A stretch of 64,000 nucleotides of DNA, from NCBI RefSeq assembly GCF_002197685.1, contig NZ_NBBI01000001.1:806001-870000 (forward strand), read 5' to 3'. Shown piece after piece: positions 41,001 to 52,978 of the stretch. Under the pieces are notes generated by a model. The model made no database searches. It was not told the DNA's origin and worked only from the letters and a program-made list of their open reading frames with translations. How positions within the stretch are numbered: position 1 is the stretch's first letter; each line of letters begins with the position of its first letter. The stretch comes from Sphingomonas dokdonensis. Lineage in GTDB: Bacteria; Pseudomonadota; Alphaproteobacteria; Sphingomonadales; Sphingomonadaceae. Position numbers and translations under genes: made by a program.

Positions 41001-41379
41001 CGCGCGACGCGGTGATGACGATGTCGCCGCCGGCAGTGTCGGTGCTTTCCGCCTGCAGCTCGATCGGCAAATCATAAGCCTGCGCCACAACGGTGTAGAT
41101 GTCGGTCACCGTCACCTGCGGGTAACCCGCAGCAGCGGCCGTGACGGAGAAGGGACCGCCGACGCGCAGACCCGACGCGTTGAACGAACCGTTCGCGTCC
41201 GTCGTCACCGTGCTGGTCGTGCCCGACGGCACGTTCACTACGGTCACCGTTGCACCTGCAACCGGTGCACCAGCGGCCGTTACCGTGCCGCGGATAACCG
41301 ATGTGGTTTCCTGAGCCATCGCCCCAGCCGGCGCGATGAGCGCAACAGCTGCTGCACCCAGAAACAGGTTATGTCGCAT
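38038..41379 (-). CDS. Oar-like TonB-dependent receptor with carboxypeptidase-regulatory-like domain
   Basis: This 1113-residue outer-membrane protein has a signal peptide (residues 1-22, ending APAGAMAQ). An N-terminal CarboxypepD_reg-like beta-sandwich follows (VIRGTVTAAGAPVAGATVTV through about residue 105), then a plug (TVSQGPATVLSAADIASVAS, RFSVDGVPVTDNFGLNPDG) and a large barrel rich in Asn and Tyr that ends with the aromatic C-terminal residue typical of OMP assembly (VGARFTF). This layout is that of Oar-type receptors, linked in other bacteria to adhesion, protease or metal uptake. ATG 41379 places the signal peptide correctly. The ligand is unknown. Confidence 0.9.
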   Translation of the reverse strand: MRHNLFLGAAAVALIAPAGAMAQETTSVIRGTVTAAGAPVAGATVTVVNVPSGTTSTVTTDANGSFNASGLRVGGPFSVTAAAAGYPQVTVTDIYTVVAQAYDLPIELQAESTDTAGGDIVITASRVANARTVSQGPATVLSAADIASVASVNRDVRDLMRRDPFARLDDTPGGGRAVSFAGQNARFNRFSVDGVPVTDNFGLNPDGLPTRRSPVPFDAIGQFQTKVAPYDVREGNFQGGAINAILKSGTNSFHGTGFYAYSEDGLTGKETKAGPGVPTGRVSIPDFKYENYGAQLSGPIIKDKLFFMVAGERIRANTPIAEGTLGNNAGTVVPNITDEAVAQVQSIAQSRYGYDTGGILNDAKDRDDRLVARIDANLSDTQRASVTYLYTKDSIQFNQNTSTSGTPGLGLESNGYVGSNRLHTGVVQLNSDWSDEFSTEVRGFYKDYKRGQDPILGRGFAQMQVCTAPTSDRGAGAPGQNNLSGTCESGFGNVTFGPDVSRQSNELTSRTYGGLVQARLTRNDHDLRIFAEFSDTKIFNLFLQRTAGDYYFDSIADFQAGNAQRFRYGNAVPSLDPVNGAAKFRYQSYTFGIQDTWRISDILTLAYGARYDLFGGNSRPELNSSFLSRYGYPNTSYISGRGVFQPRVGIDFKPTPELSVRGGIGIFSGGSPDVYVSNSFSNTGFLTNTIDVRQLNGGGYTVPGIPSTQVPTTGAAILTGVNGTTIPGAANAVLTNASVSAQSPTNALDPDFKVPSQWRGTLSFDYDPDWGGTFGSGWNFGADFLWSEVRNQVFFTDLRVRPTALRTPDGRVRYAPLTAFNDTNQDLLLTNTQKGRSLVAVARIAKEFDFGLRAAVSYAYQDIKDQAPATSSTASSNYGNGAFLDANGAAYGISNDEVRHNIKYNLSFNHAFFGDYKTNFTLFGETRIGRPYSYTMQDQVNSGRSPVFGTNGNSSRYLLYVPTSPTDALVSYDSTATRDNLDNLINSTGLSKYRGTIAPRNAFNSKWFTRFDLHIGQEVPTFVGDSRVELFMDIENLTNLINKNWGQVREYQFPYTIPAVRVSCLQTAGGAATTDTTQPCAQYRYSAPAAAPSDQIYSRQSLYSIRVGARFTF

Positions 41380-41442
41380 TGATCTAAATTCCCCTTGGAG
41401 CTCATGCTCTGACACGCGGTGCCCGAACTGCTGCCGCGGCCG

Positions 41443-41454
41443 TTGCGCCCGCAA
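41443..41454 (-). promoter_or_regulatory. Short palindrome upstream of the Oar-like receptor gene
   Basis: TTGCG and CGCAA flank a 2-base centre at 41443-41454, about 64 bases before the receptor start. An A/T patch (AATATT) adjoins it. It may be an operator for this receptor; a chance dyad cannot be ruled out. Confidence 0.25.
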
Positions 41455-41520
41455 TATTTCTGTTCAGTTACGCGGGCGAGCAGAATCCAAGTGGAACCGA
41501 TTTTGGTCGTGCTGCGTTGC

Positions 41521-41541
41521 AAAAAGGCGACAGGTATGTCG
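41521..41541 (-). terminator. Terminator after ligA
   Basis: On the minus strand a 5-bp stem, CGACA (41528-41532) with TGTCG (41537-41541), has a 4-base loop. It is followed by CC and five T's (41521-41525). It starts 5 bases after the ligA stop. Confidence 0.6.
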
Positions 41542-41546
41542 AGTGC

Positions 41547-45345
<3,799 letters not shown>

Positions 45346-45471
45346 GCGGCCCTTTCCCCCAGGAGGCGCGGCCTTGCCGGCCGCCCAATTCTTGAAGCGG
45401 GCGAACCTAGCGGGTGTTCGGCGCTGCGCAATCCCTCACGACGCCCGAGCGGGACATTGCGCTGTTTTCGG

Positions 45472-45864
45472 CTAGCTGCGGCTGTCGTTTTCGACCAGCA
45501 TTGGGCCCAGCGGGCGGCCGGCAAGGATATGAACGTGCAGATGCGGCACTTCCTGGTGGCTGTGCGGCCCTGCATTGGCTAGCAGCCGGTAGCCCGGCTC
45601 CACGAGCCCCGCTTCACGTGCGACGTGGCCGACCGCGCGCACGAAGCCCGCGATTTCCGGATCGCTGCCACGCGCGGAAAAATCATCCCAGCTGACATAG
45701 GCCCCTTTCGGGATCACCAAGATGTGCGTCGGCGACCATGGCGCTATATCGTGGAACGCGAGTGCGAACTCGTCCTCATACACCCGTCGACTCGGGATCT
45801 CTCCACGCAGGATGCGAGCAAAGATGTTTTGGTCGTCATAGGGCAGGGTCGCGTCCACCGGCAT
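45472..45864 (-). CDS. HIT family (histidine triad) hydrolase
   Basis: This 130-residue nucleotide-binding protein has the histidine triad HLHVHILAG near residues 109-117. The fold block NIFARILRGEIPSRRVYEDE and LVIPKGAYVSWDDFS also match Hint-type HIT proteins that cleave phosphoramidate-linked AMP. ATG 45864 has AAGGA 8 bases upstream, and that site overlaps the stop of hisE, so the gene is the tail of the histidine operon. Adjacency of hisE and a HIT gene is common in Alphaproteobacteria. Confidence 0.93.
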   Translation of the reverse strand: MPVDATLPYDDQNIFARILRGEIPSRRVYEDEFALAFHDIAPWSPTHILVIPKGAYVSWDDFSARGSDPEIAGFVRAVGHVAREAGLVEPGYRLLANAGPHSHQEVPHLHVHILAGRPLGPMLVENDSRS

Positions 45865-45874
45865 CTGAGCGTCC

Positions 45875-46213
45875 TTATTCCGGGCGAAAGGAGAGGGGGC
45901 GTCCGGCCTTTTCGTCGTGGCCGGACTGGCCCTCGCGGCGCGCCAGCTCACGCCGGACATCATCGAGGCTTAGGCCAGCGTCCGCGAGCAGGATCATGAG
46001 GTGAAAGAGGAGATCGGCCGCTTCCGGCACGATGTCCTGATCTTCGCCGGAACAGGCAGCAATAACGGTTTCGACCGCTTCCTCGCCGACCTTTTGCGCG
46101 ATCTTGTGCCGGCCCTGGAAAAACAGGCTGGCGGTGTAGGACCGCACGGCAGGAGAATCCTTGCGGGCGCGTATCGTCGCTTCCAGACGCGCGAGAATGT
46201 CTTCGTCGGCCAT
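45875..46213 (-). CDS. hisE: Phosphoribosyl-ATP diphosphatase
   Basis: This 112-residue enzyme of histidine synthesis step 2 removes pyrophosphate from phosphoribosyl-ATP. Family blocks are ILARLEATIRARK, FFQGRHKIAQKVGEEAVETVIAA and the acidic metal-binding EAADLLFHLMILL. It is a stand-alone HisE; hisI is not in the window. The ATG at 46213 gives the normal length. It follows a small membrane-protein gene inside the his operon, with a 31-base gap. Confidence 0.94.
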   Translation of the reverse strand: MADEDILARLEATIRARKDSPAVRSYTASLFFQGRHKIAQKVGEEAVETVIAACSGEDQDIVPEAADLLFHLMILLADAGLSLDDVRRELARREGQSGHDEKAGRPLSFRPE

Positions 46214-46244
46214 GGCGGCGAGGTGCCGCGGCGCCGCGCTCAGG

Positions 46245-46418
46245 TCAACCTTTTCGCCCGCGATTGCGCAAGGCACGGCGGGTGAGCCAGACGGCGACCG
46301 CTGCGACCAGGAACAAGGCGATGTCCGACAACTCCGGACCGGTACGCGGCGTCGATACCGCACTGGTAGCGGCGGATGCAGCCGTCGCGGCGAAGGAAAA
46401 GGCCAAGATCAGCGCCAT
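46245..46418 (-). CDS. Small membrane-anchored protein within the his operon
   Basis: The 57 residues have a signal-like N-terminus MALILAFSFAATAASAATSA, then a short linker TPRTGPEL, a second hydrophobic helix IALFLVAAVAVWLTRR and a basic tail RALRNRGRKG. This resembles exported proteins held by a C-terminal helix and is reminiscent of, though not matching, PEP-CTERM-like tails. It fills the gap between hisF and hisE on the same strand and is bracketed by gaps of 43 and 31 bases. The frame is open further upstream (to 46568) inside hisF. I do not know its function, and the ribosome binding site is weak. Confidence 0.5.
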   Translation of the reverse strand: MALILAFSFAATAASAATSAVSTPRTGPELSDIALFLVAAVAVWLTRRALRNRGRKG

Positions 46419-46461
46419 GTCGCCCGATTGCCCGATCGGCGCCGCCGGTGGCGTGTGCGCA

Positions 46462-47223
46462 TCAGTGTGCCCGTACCGGCACGCCCGCGGCGGCGAGCGC
46501 CTCATGGGCCTGCGCGATGGTTGCTTCGCCGAAGTGGAAGATCGATGCGGCAAGAACGGCCGAGGCATGACCCTGCGTCACGCCGCGGACCAGATCGTCG
46601 AGATTACCCACGCCGCCCGATGCGACCACCGGAACCGTGGTGCGATCCGCCACGGTGCGAACGAGGTCCAGATCATAGCCGTCCCGCGTGCCGTCGCGAT
46701 CCATCGAGGTCAGGAGGATTTCGCCGGCCCCGAGCGCCGCAAGCCGAAGAGCGTGTTCGACCGCATCTATGCCGGTCGGGCGACGTCCGCCGTGCGTAAA
46801 TACCTCCCAGCCCGCGCCAACTCGCTTGGCATCGACGCTGGCGACGCAGCATTGGCTGCCGAACCGCTCGGCAATGTCGGCGACGACCTCTGGACGCGAG
46901 ACCGCGGCTGAGTTCACCGCGACCTTATCTGCCCCTGCGAGGAGAAGCGCGCGGGCATCGTCGGCACTCCGCACCCCGCCGCCGACCGTCAACGGCATGA
47001 AGCAGACTGCGGCGGTGCGGCGCACCACATCAAGGATGGTATCCCGCCCTTCATGGCTGGCGGTAATGTCCAGAAAGCACAGTTCGTCGGCGCCCGCCGC
47101 ATCATAGGCGCGGGCCTGCTCTACGGGATCACCGGCATCGATCAGGTCGACGAAGTTGACGCCCTTCACCACCCGACCGTTGGCTACGTCGAGACAAGGG
47201 ATCACGCGCGCGCGAACCGTCAT
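46462..47223 (-). CDS. hisF: Imidazole glycerol phosphate synthase, cyclase subunit
   Basis: This 253-residue (beta/alpha)8 barrel uses ammonia from HisH to make imidazole glycerol phosphate and AICAR. The catalytic aspartates lie in [15 protein letters not shown] (near residue 12) and in [15 protein letters not shown] (near residue 130). The phosphate loops are [13 protein letters not shown] and [13 protein letters not shown]. The ATG at 47223 overlaps the stop of hisA by four bases. Confidence 0.96.
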   Translation of the reverse strand: MTVRARVIPCLDVANGRVVKGVNFVDLIDAGDPVEQARAYDAAGADELCFLDITASHEGRDTILDVVRRTAAVCFMPLTVGGGVRSADDARALLLAGADKVAVNSAAVSRPEVVADIAERFGSQCCVASVDAKRVGAGWEVFTHGGRRPTGIDAVEHALRLAALGAGEILLTSMDRDGTRDGYDLDLVRTVADRTTVPVVASGGVGNLDDLVRGVTQGHASAVLAASIFHFGEATIAQAHEALAAAGVPVRAH

Positions 47224-47954
47224 GCGGCGGCGGCAACGTTGATCGCGGCGGCGAGGTCCAGGCGACCGTCGTACAGCGCGCGGCCGGTGATCACGCCCTC
47301 CACACCGTCGCGGGCGTGGAGCGCCAGGACGTGTATCTCGTCGATGCCTTTCACGCCGCCGCTGGCGATCACCGGGATAGAGACGGCGCGGGCGAGGTCG
47401 ACCGTTGCCTCAAGATTGCACCCCTTCAACAGCCCGTCGCGGCCGACATCCGTGAACAGCAGCGCGGCAACGCCAGCGTCCTCGAAGCGGCGGGCGAGAT
47501 CGACCACGGGCGTTGTCGAGACTTCCGCCCATCCCTTGGTCGCGATCATGCCGTCGCGTGCATCCACTGCAACCACGATGCCGCCGGGGAACGCCGCAGC
47601 CATCTCACGTACAAACTGCGGATTCTCCAGCGCCGCCGTGCCGATCACGACGCGTGCCACGCCTGCATCGAACCACGCTTCGACGCTTTCCGGCGTCCGA
47701 ATGCCGCCGCCCAGCTGAACATGGCCGGGAAAGCGCTGAACAATGGCGCGGACCGCGTCGCCGTTTCGGCTCTCACCGGCGAAGGCACCGTCGAGATCCA
47801 CGACATGAAGATGACCCGCGCCGGCATCAGCGAACAGCATCGCCTGTGCGGCAGGATCGTCGCCATAAATGGTTGCGCGGTCCATATCGCCTTCGGCGAG
47901 GCGGACGACCTGGCCGTTTTTCAGGTCGATGGCAGGAAAGACGATCAGGCTCAT
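47220..47954 (-). CDS. hisA: Phosphoribosylformimino-5-aminoimidazole carboxamide ribotide isomerase
   Basis: This 244-residue barrel isomerises ProFAR to PRFAR, the substrate of HisF/HisH. The catalytic aspartates lie in [15 protein letters not shown] (near residue 9) and [15 protein letters not shown]. The duplicate phosphate motifs [10 protein letters not shown] and [12 protein letters not shown] are visible. ATG 47954 overlaps the hisH stop by four bases (ATGA), which settles the start against an alternative three codons earlier. Confidence 0.96.
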   Translation of the reverse strand: MSLIVFPAIDLKNGQVVRLAEGDMDRATIYGDDPAAQAMLFADAGAGHLHVVDLDGAFAGESRNGDAVRAIVQRFPGHVQLGGGIRTPESVEAWFDAGVARVVIGTAALENPQFVREMAAAFPGGIVVAVDARDGMIATKGWAEVSTTPVVDLARRFEDAGVAALLFTDVGRDGLLKGCNLEATVDLARAVSIPVIASGGVKGIDEIHVLALHARDGVEGVITGRALYDGRLDLAAAINVAAAA

Positions 47955-48553
47955 GGGCGCCACTTCAGAAAGCGAGAAAGAAGATCGAGCCCATAGCGCT
48001 GGCTCTTCTCGGGATGGAATTGAACGCCGACGATGTTATCGCGGCCGATGGCTGCGGCGACGGGGCCGGCGTGATCGGTGGAAGCGATGACCTCTCCGCC
48101 CTCATAGGCGAAGCTGTGGAGAAAATAGGCCTCACCGCTGTGCACGAGCGGATGATTGCCGGACGGCTGTACGTCGTTCCAGCCCATGTGCGGGACCTTG
48201 GCATCGGTGCCGGCCGCATCAAGGCGCCGAACGCTGCCCTCGAACCAGCCAAGGCCAAGATGGTGGCCAAGCTCCTCGCCATGCTGCGCCAGCAACTGCA
48301 TGCCGACGCAAATGCCGAGGAAAGGCGCGCCATCCTCCAGCACCCGCTTGCGCAGCGCGCTTTCGAGGCCGTCGACTGCCCGGAGGTTGGCGGCGCAGGC
48401 ACCGAACGCTCCGACACCGGGAAGCACGATGCGATCGGCCCGACTGATCCGATCGGGATCGGCGGTTATCGTCACGTCGGCAGCGCCTGCGGCGCGCAGC
48501 GCATTCTCGACCGAGTGGAGGTTGCCCGATTGGATATCGACGAGCGCTAGCAT
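47951..48553 (-). CDS. hisH: Imidazole glycerol phosphate synthase, glutamine amidotransferase subunit
   Basis: This 200-residue class I amidotransferase supplies ammonia to HisF. The triad is Cys82 in FLGICVGMQLL and the C-terminal His/Glu in GVQFHPEKSQ. The N-terminus LALVDIQSGNLHSVENAL is diagnostic. The ATG at 48553 lies 13 bases after the hisB stop; a GTG two codons earlier has better spacing to GAGG and could be used instead. Confidence 0.95.
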   Translation of the reverse strand: MLALVDIQSGNLHSVENALRAAGAADVTITADPDRISRADRIVLPGVGAFGACAANLRAVDGLESALRKRVLEDGAPFLGICVGMQLLAQHGEELGHHLGLGWFEGSVRRLDAAGTDAKVPHMGWNDVQPSGNHPLVHSGEAYFLHSFAYEGGEVIASTDHAGPVAAAIGRDNIVGVQFHPEKSQRYGLDLLSRFLKWRP

Positions 48554-48566
48554 CAACACGTCCGCC

Positions 48567-49154
48567 TCACAGCACACCCTTGGTCGATGGGATCGCATCT
48601 GCCTTACGCGGATCGATCTCCACCGCTTGGCGCAGCGCGCGAGCAAGCCCCTTGAAGGCGCTCTCGGCGATATGGTGGTTGTTCTCGCCGTGCAGCGTCT
48701 CGACGTGGAGCGTGATGCCGGCAGCCTGCGCGAAGCTGTGGAACCAGTGTTTGAACAGCTCGGTGTCCATCTCGCCCAGCTTCTTTTGCGTGAACTCGGT
48801 CTTCCACACGAGCCACGGGCGACCGGAGATGTCCAGCGCCACGCGGGTCAAGGTCTCGTCCATCGGCGACAGCGCATCGCCGTAGCGGCGGATACCGCGC
48901 TTGTCGCCGAGCGCGCGCGCGACCGCTTCGCCGATCGCGATGGCCGTGTCTTCCACCGTATGGTGCTGATCGATATGGAGATCGCCCTTCGTCTTCACAT
49001 CGAGATCGATCAGCGAATGGCGCGACAACTGCTCCAGCATATGATCGAAGAAGCCGACCCCGGTGGCGATGTCGTAGGTGCCGGTGCCATCGAGATTGAC
49101 GGTTACGGCGATCTTTGTCTCGCTGGTGTCGCGACGGATCGTGGCGGTGCGCAT
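48567..49154 (-). CDS. hisB: Imidazoleglycerol-phosphate dehydratase
   Basis: This 195-residue enzyme dehydrates imidazole glycerol phosphate; it is the monofunctional kind without a phosphatase domain. Metal-binding histidines appear in [32 protein letters not shown] and the repeat-like [19 protein letters not shown]. The ATG at 49154 gives the normal length; 49184 would add ten residues. It is the first his gene here and is divergent from sspB with only about 70 bases between the starts. Confidence 0.95.
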   Translation of the reverse strand: MRTATIRRDTSETKIAVTVNLDGTGTYDIATGVGFFDHMLEQLSRHSLIDLDVKTKGDLHIDQHHTVEDTAIAIGEAVARALGDKRGIRRYGDALSPMDETLTRVALDISGRPWLVWKTEFTQKKLGEMDTELFKHWFHSFAQAAGITLHVETLHGENNHHIAESAFKGLARALRQAVEIDPRKADAIPSTKGVL

Positions 49155-49226
49155 GCGGCGCACATAGCGGCGCCTGTGCGTCATGCAATCTTGACCAGCC
49201 GTTTGCGACCGTTACCCATGGCGGGG

Positions 49227-49712
49227 ATGGACGACCAAGCACCCGATAGCCTGATTCCGTACGACGAAATCGTACAGGAGGCGCTGCGCGCCGTTGTTGC
49301 ACGCGTGCTCGGCTCGGTGGCGACCGGCGGGGGGCTGCCGGGCGAGCACCATTTCTATATCACCTTCAAGACGCAGGCTGCGGGCGTCGACATTCCGAAG
49401 CGGCTGATCGAGCGCTTTCCGGACGAAATGACGATCGTGATCCAGAATCGCTTCTGGGATCTGACGGTCGATGGCGAGCGCTTTTCCGTGGGGCTAAGCT
49501 TCAACCAGGTGCCTTCGAAGCTGGTGATACCCTATTCGGCGATCACCGGTTTTCATGATCCGGCAGTCAATTTCGAGCTCCGCTTCCAGGCACAGGAAGG
49601 GCCGGGCGACGGCCCCGAGCCGCACGATCCGGCAGAGAATGACGGCACGCCGACTGCGACCAGCGAGGACGGCTCGAACGTCGTGAGCGTGGATTTCAAG
49701 CGCAAGAAGTGA
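49227..49712 (+). CDS. sspB: SspB-family ClpXP protease adaptor
   Basis: This 161-residue alphaproteobacterial SspB would deliver ssrA-tagged and other substrates to ClpXP. The N-terminus SLIPYDEIVQEALRAVV, the core HHFYITFKTQAAGVDIPKRL and MTIVIQNRFWDLTVD, and an acidic linker ending in the ClpX-binding tail NVVSVDFKRKK all match. I place the start at 49227 (MDDQAPDSL), as in relatives. The ATG at 49218, three codons earlier, is equally in frame; neither has a convincing ribosome binding site. Confidence 0.9.
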   Translation: MDDQAPDSLIPYDEIVQEALRAVVARVLGSVATGGGLPGEHHFYITFKTQAAGVDIPKRLIERFPDEMTIVIQNRFWDLTVDGERFSVGLSFNQVPSKLVIPYSAITGFHDPAVNFELRFQAQEGPGDGPEPHDPAENDGTPTATSEDGSNVVSVDFKRKK

Positions 49713-49725
49713 AGGGTGATGGGCG

Positions 49726-49741
49726 CGCCGGATGACCGGCG
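49726..49741 (+). terminator. Possible terminator after sspB
   Basis: A 6-bp stem CGCCGG/CCGGCG with a four-base loop lies 13 bases after the sspB stop. There is no T-run. Confidence 0.4.
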
Positions 49742-49811
49742 TCCCGCTCTCGCGTGAAACTGAACGGCCCGCTCAGCGCTTGATGTTGCGTTACTCTGCG
49801 GGAAATTGGGC

Positions 49812-51200
49812 ATGACCACTCGGACCGAAACAGATTCCATCGGCGCGATCGAGGTGCCGGCGGACGCCTATTGGGGTGCGCAGACGCAGCGTTCGATCGA
49901 GAACTTTCCCTTTCCGCCGAGCGAGCGGATGCCGATGGCGATCGTTCACGCGCTCGCGCTGGTAAAGCAGGCCGCTGCTCGGGTTAACCGGCGACATGGG
50001 CTCGAAGGCAAAAAGGCCGAGGCGATCGAGGTTGCCGCGGCGGAGATCGTTTCAGGCAAGCTGGACGACCAGTTTCCGCTGGTGATCTGGCAAACCGGCA
50101 GCGGCACGCAGAGCAACATGAACGTTAACGAGGTGATCGCTGGCCGCGCCAACGAGATCCTGTCCGGCACCCGTGGCGGGAAATCGCCCGTTCATCCCAA
50201 TGACGATGTGAACCGCGGCCAATCGTCGAACGACTCCTTTCCCACCGCCCTGCACGTCGCGGCGGCATTGGCGGCGAGCCAGCAATTGCTGCCCGCGCTC
50301 GATCGGCTGGAGAGCGCCTTTGCGGCGAAAGTGGCGGCGTGGAAGGGCATCGTGAAGATCGGCCGCACGCACCTGCAGGATGCGACGCCGCTTACGTTGG
50401 GGGACGAGTTTTCGGGCTATCACGCGCAACTGGCGCGCGCGCGGGAGCGGTTGGCGCCGCTGATTCGGGAGGAAGTCGCCTGCCTTGCTCAAGGGGGCAC
50501 GGCGGTGGGGACGGGGCTAAACGCGCCGCCAGGCTTTGGCGAGGACATGGCGCGAGAGCTCACCGAGCTTACGGGCTTTCCGTTCAAGACCGCGCCAAAC
50601 AAGTTCGAAGCGCTGGCAAGCAACGACACGCTGGTCGACTTATCGGGTCGGCTGAATACCTTGGCGGTGGCGCTTACGAAGATCGGCAACGACATCCGGT
50701 TACTGGGATCGGGACCGCGATGCGGGATCGGTGAATTGGTTTTACCGGCAAACGAGCCGGGTAGCTCGATCATGCCAGGTAAAGTGAACCCGACGCAAGT
50801 CGAGATGATGACCATGGTGGCAGCACAGGTGATGGGCAATCATGCGGCCATTACGATGGGTGGGATGCAGGGCCACCTGGAACTGAACGTCTTCAAGCCG
50901 ATGATCGGTGCGGCGGTGTTGCGGTCCATATCGTTGCTGGCGATCGGCATGGAACCATTTCGGGAGCGCTGCATCGAGGGCCTGCAGGCGGATGAAAGAC
51001 GGATCGCCGATCTGCTCGATCGATCGCTGATGCTGGTGACGGCGCTGGCGCCCGAGATCGGCTACGACAATGCGGCCAAGATCGCAAAACATGCCCATTC
51101 AGAAGGACTTACGCTGAAGCAGGCCGGTGTTTCGCTGGGGCTGGTGGATGAAGAAACCTTTGACCGGGTGGTCAAGCCGGAGGCGATGTTGGGAACCTGA
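49812..51200 (+). CDS. fumC: Class II fumarate hydratase
   Basis: This 462-residue iron-free tetrameric enzyme interconverts fumarate and malate in the citric acid cycle. The signature [13 protein letters not shown] includes Ser318-Ser319, in register with E. coli Fum[18 protein letters not shown] and [20 protein letters not shown] are the other active-site blocks. ATG 49812 fits the family; a TTG two codons earlier does not. Confidence 0.96.
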   Translation: MTTRTETDSIGAIEVPADAYWGAQTQRSIENFPFPPSERMPMAIVHALALVKQAAARVNRRHGLEGKKAEAIEVAAAEIVSGKLDDQFPLVIWQTGSGTQSNMNVNEVIAGRANEILSGTRGGKSPVHPNDDVNRGQSSNDSFPTALHVAAALAASQQLLPALDRLESAFAAKVAAWKGIVKIGRTHLQDATPLTLGDEFSGYHAQLARARERLAPLIREEVACLAQGGTAVGTGLNAPPGFGEDMARELTELTGFPFKTAPNKFEALASNDTLVDLSGRLNTLAVALTKIGNDIRLLGSGPRCGIGELVLPANEPGSSIMPGKVNPTQVEMMTMVAAQVMGNHAAITMGGMQGHLELNVFKPMIGAAVLRSISLLAIGMEPFRERCIEGLQADERRIADLLDRSLMLVTALAPEIGYDNAAKIAKHAHSEGLTLKQAGVSLGLVDEETFDRVVKPEAMLGT

Positions 51201-51244
51201 CCGCGGGCACCGGGTTCCACATTGGCATTGTTGAAAGGACTGTC

Positions 51245-51460
51245 ATGCTTCGTAGCGTAATTGGCGCACTCGTCGACAAGGAGATCGATCAGCGGGACGG
51301 GCGTGGCGGGCTGAAAGGCGCGGCGATTGGCATGCTGGCGGCGCGCGCGGTGACGCGGACCGGCCCGCTGGGGCTGATGCTGGGTGGTGGCTATATCGCC
51401 AAGAAGATGCTCGATCGTCGCCGTGCCGCCAAGCGCCCGGTGAGAAGCGCGGCGCGCTGA
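51245..51460 (+). CDS. Small glycine-rich protein of unknown function
   Basis: I do not recognise this 71-residue protein. It has a Gly/Ala-rich hydrophobic centre (GGLKGAAIGMLAARAV and GPLGLMLGGGYIAKKML) and a strongly basic C-terminus (DRRRAAKRPVRSAAR), which would suit a small membrane-associated or nucleic-acid-associated protein. AAAGGA lies 7 bases before the ATG and the gene follows fumC by 44 bases, so the coding call is fair. Confidence 0.6.
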   Translation: MLRSVIGALVDKEIDQRDGRGGLKGAAIGMLAARAVTRTGPLGLMLGGGYIAKKMLDRRRAAKRPVRSAAR

Positions 51461-51603
51461 GTGGCGGCAGCTGGCGGCCTCCGAGTACAGGCTGCCGGCC
51501 TGCCTCCGGCGCAATTTGGCCTTTTTGCTGAAGTGAGCGGCCTGAAGCCGGCCAGATAGCGCTCGGCCTTGACGCTTGCGCCTTGTGCGCGGCAGTAGCG
51601 CGC

Positions 51604-52278
51604 ATGGCCGCTTCCAATTCCACCGATCCGCACGGCATGCGCCGGCGCGGCGTGCTGTTCGTTCTTTCGTCGCCGTCGGGCGCCGGCAAATCCACGATCG
51701 CGCAAAAACTGCTCGCGGCCGAGCCGGAGTTGTCGATGTCGGTGTCCTACACCACGCGGCCGATTCGGCCCGGCGAGGTGGACGGCAAGCACTATAACTT
51801 CGTCTCGCTCGAGAAATTCCGGGCGATGGTGAGCAATCACGAATTCCTTGAATGGGCGCACGTCTTCGACAATCGTTACGGCACGCCCAAGGCCGACGTG
51901 TTCCACACGTTGAGCGAAGGCCATGACATCCTGTTCGACATCGACTGGCAGGGCGCGCAGCAGCTGCACCAGCTGGCGGGCGGCGATGTGGTGCGGGTGT
52001 TCATCCTGCCGCCTTCGATGGCGGCGCTGCGCGATCGGTTACAGAAGCGGGCCACCGACAGCCAGGCGGTGATCGATGCGCGCATGGCGCGGGCGGCGAA
52101 TGAGGTCAGCCACTGGGATGGCTATGATTACGTTCTGGTCAACGACGACCTGGAGCATTGCTTCGAGTGCGTGCGCATGATCCTGGCCGCCGAGCGGCTG
52201 AAGCGATCGCGCCAGACCGGCATCATCGGCTTCATTCGCAGCCTGCTGAAGCATGGCGGCGCGAACGAGCCGGCTTAA
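51604..52278 (+). CDS. gmk: Guanylate kinase
   Basis: This 224-residue enzyme phosphorylates GMP to GDP with ATP. The P-loop is SSPSGAGKSTI near residue 23. GMP-binding residues lie in SVSYTTRPIRPGEVDGKHY, and DIDWQGAQQL and FILPPSMAALRDRLQ follow. The C-terminus IIGFIRSLLKHGGANEPA is longer than in many relatives. ATG 51604 was chosen over 51583 because the added residues have no match. A weak hairpin overlaps its stop. Confidence 0.95.
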   Translation: MAASNSTDPHGMRRRGVLFVLSSPSGAGKSTIAQKLLAAEPELSMSVSYTTRPIRPGEVDGKHYNFVSLEKFRAMVSNHEFLEWAHVFDNRYGTPKADVFHTLSEGHDILFDIDWQGAQQLHQLAGGDVVRVFILPPSMAALRDRLQKRATDSQAVIDARMARAANEVSHWDGYDYVLVNDDLEHCFECVRMILAAERLKRSRQTGIIGFIRSLLKHGGANEPA

Positions 52279-52286
52279 TCCGCCGG
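52270..52286. terminator. Weak hairpin between gmk and the ATP12 gene
   Basis: CCGGC (52270-52274) and GCCGG (52282-52286) flank the gmk stop with a 7-base loop. The stem is short and has no T-run. Confidence 0.25.
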
Positions 52287-52294
52287 TCTGATCC

Positions 52295-52978
52295 TTAGTC
52301 GAGGAGGGTGAGGAAGCGCACCGCAGCGTCAAAGTCGCGCCGGCGAGTCGCGCGGGTCTGAACGGCCTCGGCGTCATCGCCCCACAATTCGGCCTGCCAG
52401 CTTTCATCGACGATCGCCGCCGTCCAGAGCCTGTCCGCGTCGATCGCCTTCTCCGCCAGGGCGAGCGCGCCAATCAACGTACCGGCGATGGTGACGATCG
52501 GCTGTAACGCGACAAGGGCGAACGGCGGGCGACTCGCAACTGCTTCGGTCAGGCGGGCGAGGGTGGCGGGCGCCTGCGGACGGTGCATGATGCCGCTGAC
52601 CGTTTCGAAGTGGATGTCGTAGCGATCGCGCGCCCAGGCGAGCAACGGATCCCAGGCGGCGGCCTCGCGTGTGATCAGCTCGGCAGGCGACTCGGCACGG
52701 TAATAGAGAAGGTCGCTTTCGGCATAGGTCGCCAAGCCACCGGCAAACGCCTGCGGGTCGGGCGCCACGCGGTCAATCGCGGCATTGGCGAGGCCAGTGA
52801 GCGGCATGAGGCGGGGATCAAGCGTTTCGCCGACCCCGCGCCATTCGCCAGCGATTGCCTCCGCCAGCGCAGCGGTTGGAAGCGCCAGGGGGGCGCGGCC
52901 CGGGGTGCGGACCGGACGACCATCAAGCCGGATCGCACGGTCGTTATCGACCGTCACCTCGGTCCAGAAGCGCTTCAT
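52295..52978 (-). CDS. ATP12 family chaperone
   Basis: This 227-residue protein is an ATP12 homologue, a chaperone for the F1-ATPase alpha subunit known from mitochondria and Alphaproteobacteria. The N-terminus MKRFWTEVTVDND, the stretch LDGRPVRTPGRAPLALPT and the tryptophan-containing block EAAAWDPLLAWARDRYDI are the recognisable parts. The ATG at 52978 overlaps the stop of an upstream small membrane-protein gene by four bases, which fixes this start. Confidence 0.92.
   Translation of the reverse strand: MKRFWTEVTVDNDRAIRLDGRPVRTPGRAPLALPTAALAEAIAGEWRGVGETLDPRLMPLTGLANAAIDRVAPDPQAFAGGLATYAESDLLYYRAESPAELITREAAAWDPLLAWARDRYDIHFETVSGIMHRPQAPATLARLTEAVASRPPFALVALQPIVTIAGTLIGALALAEKAIDADRLWTAAIVDESWQAELWGDDAEAVQTRATRRRDFDAAVRFLTLLD

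Noticed and set aside
48156-49226. N-terminal extension of the SspB frame
   Set aside because: The open frame runs back through hisB and hisH in antisense; family sequence begins only near 49227.
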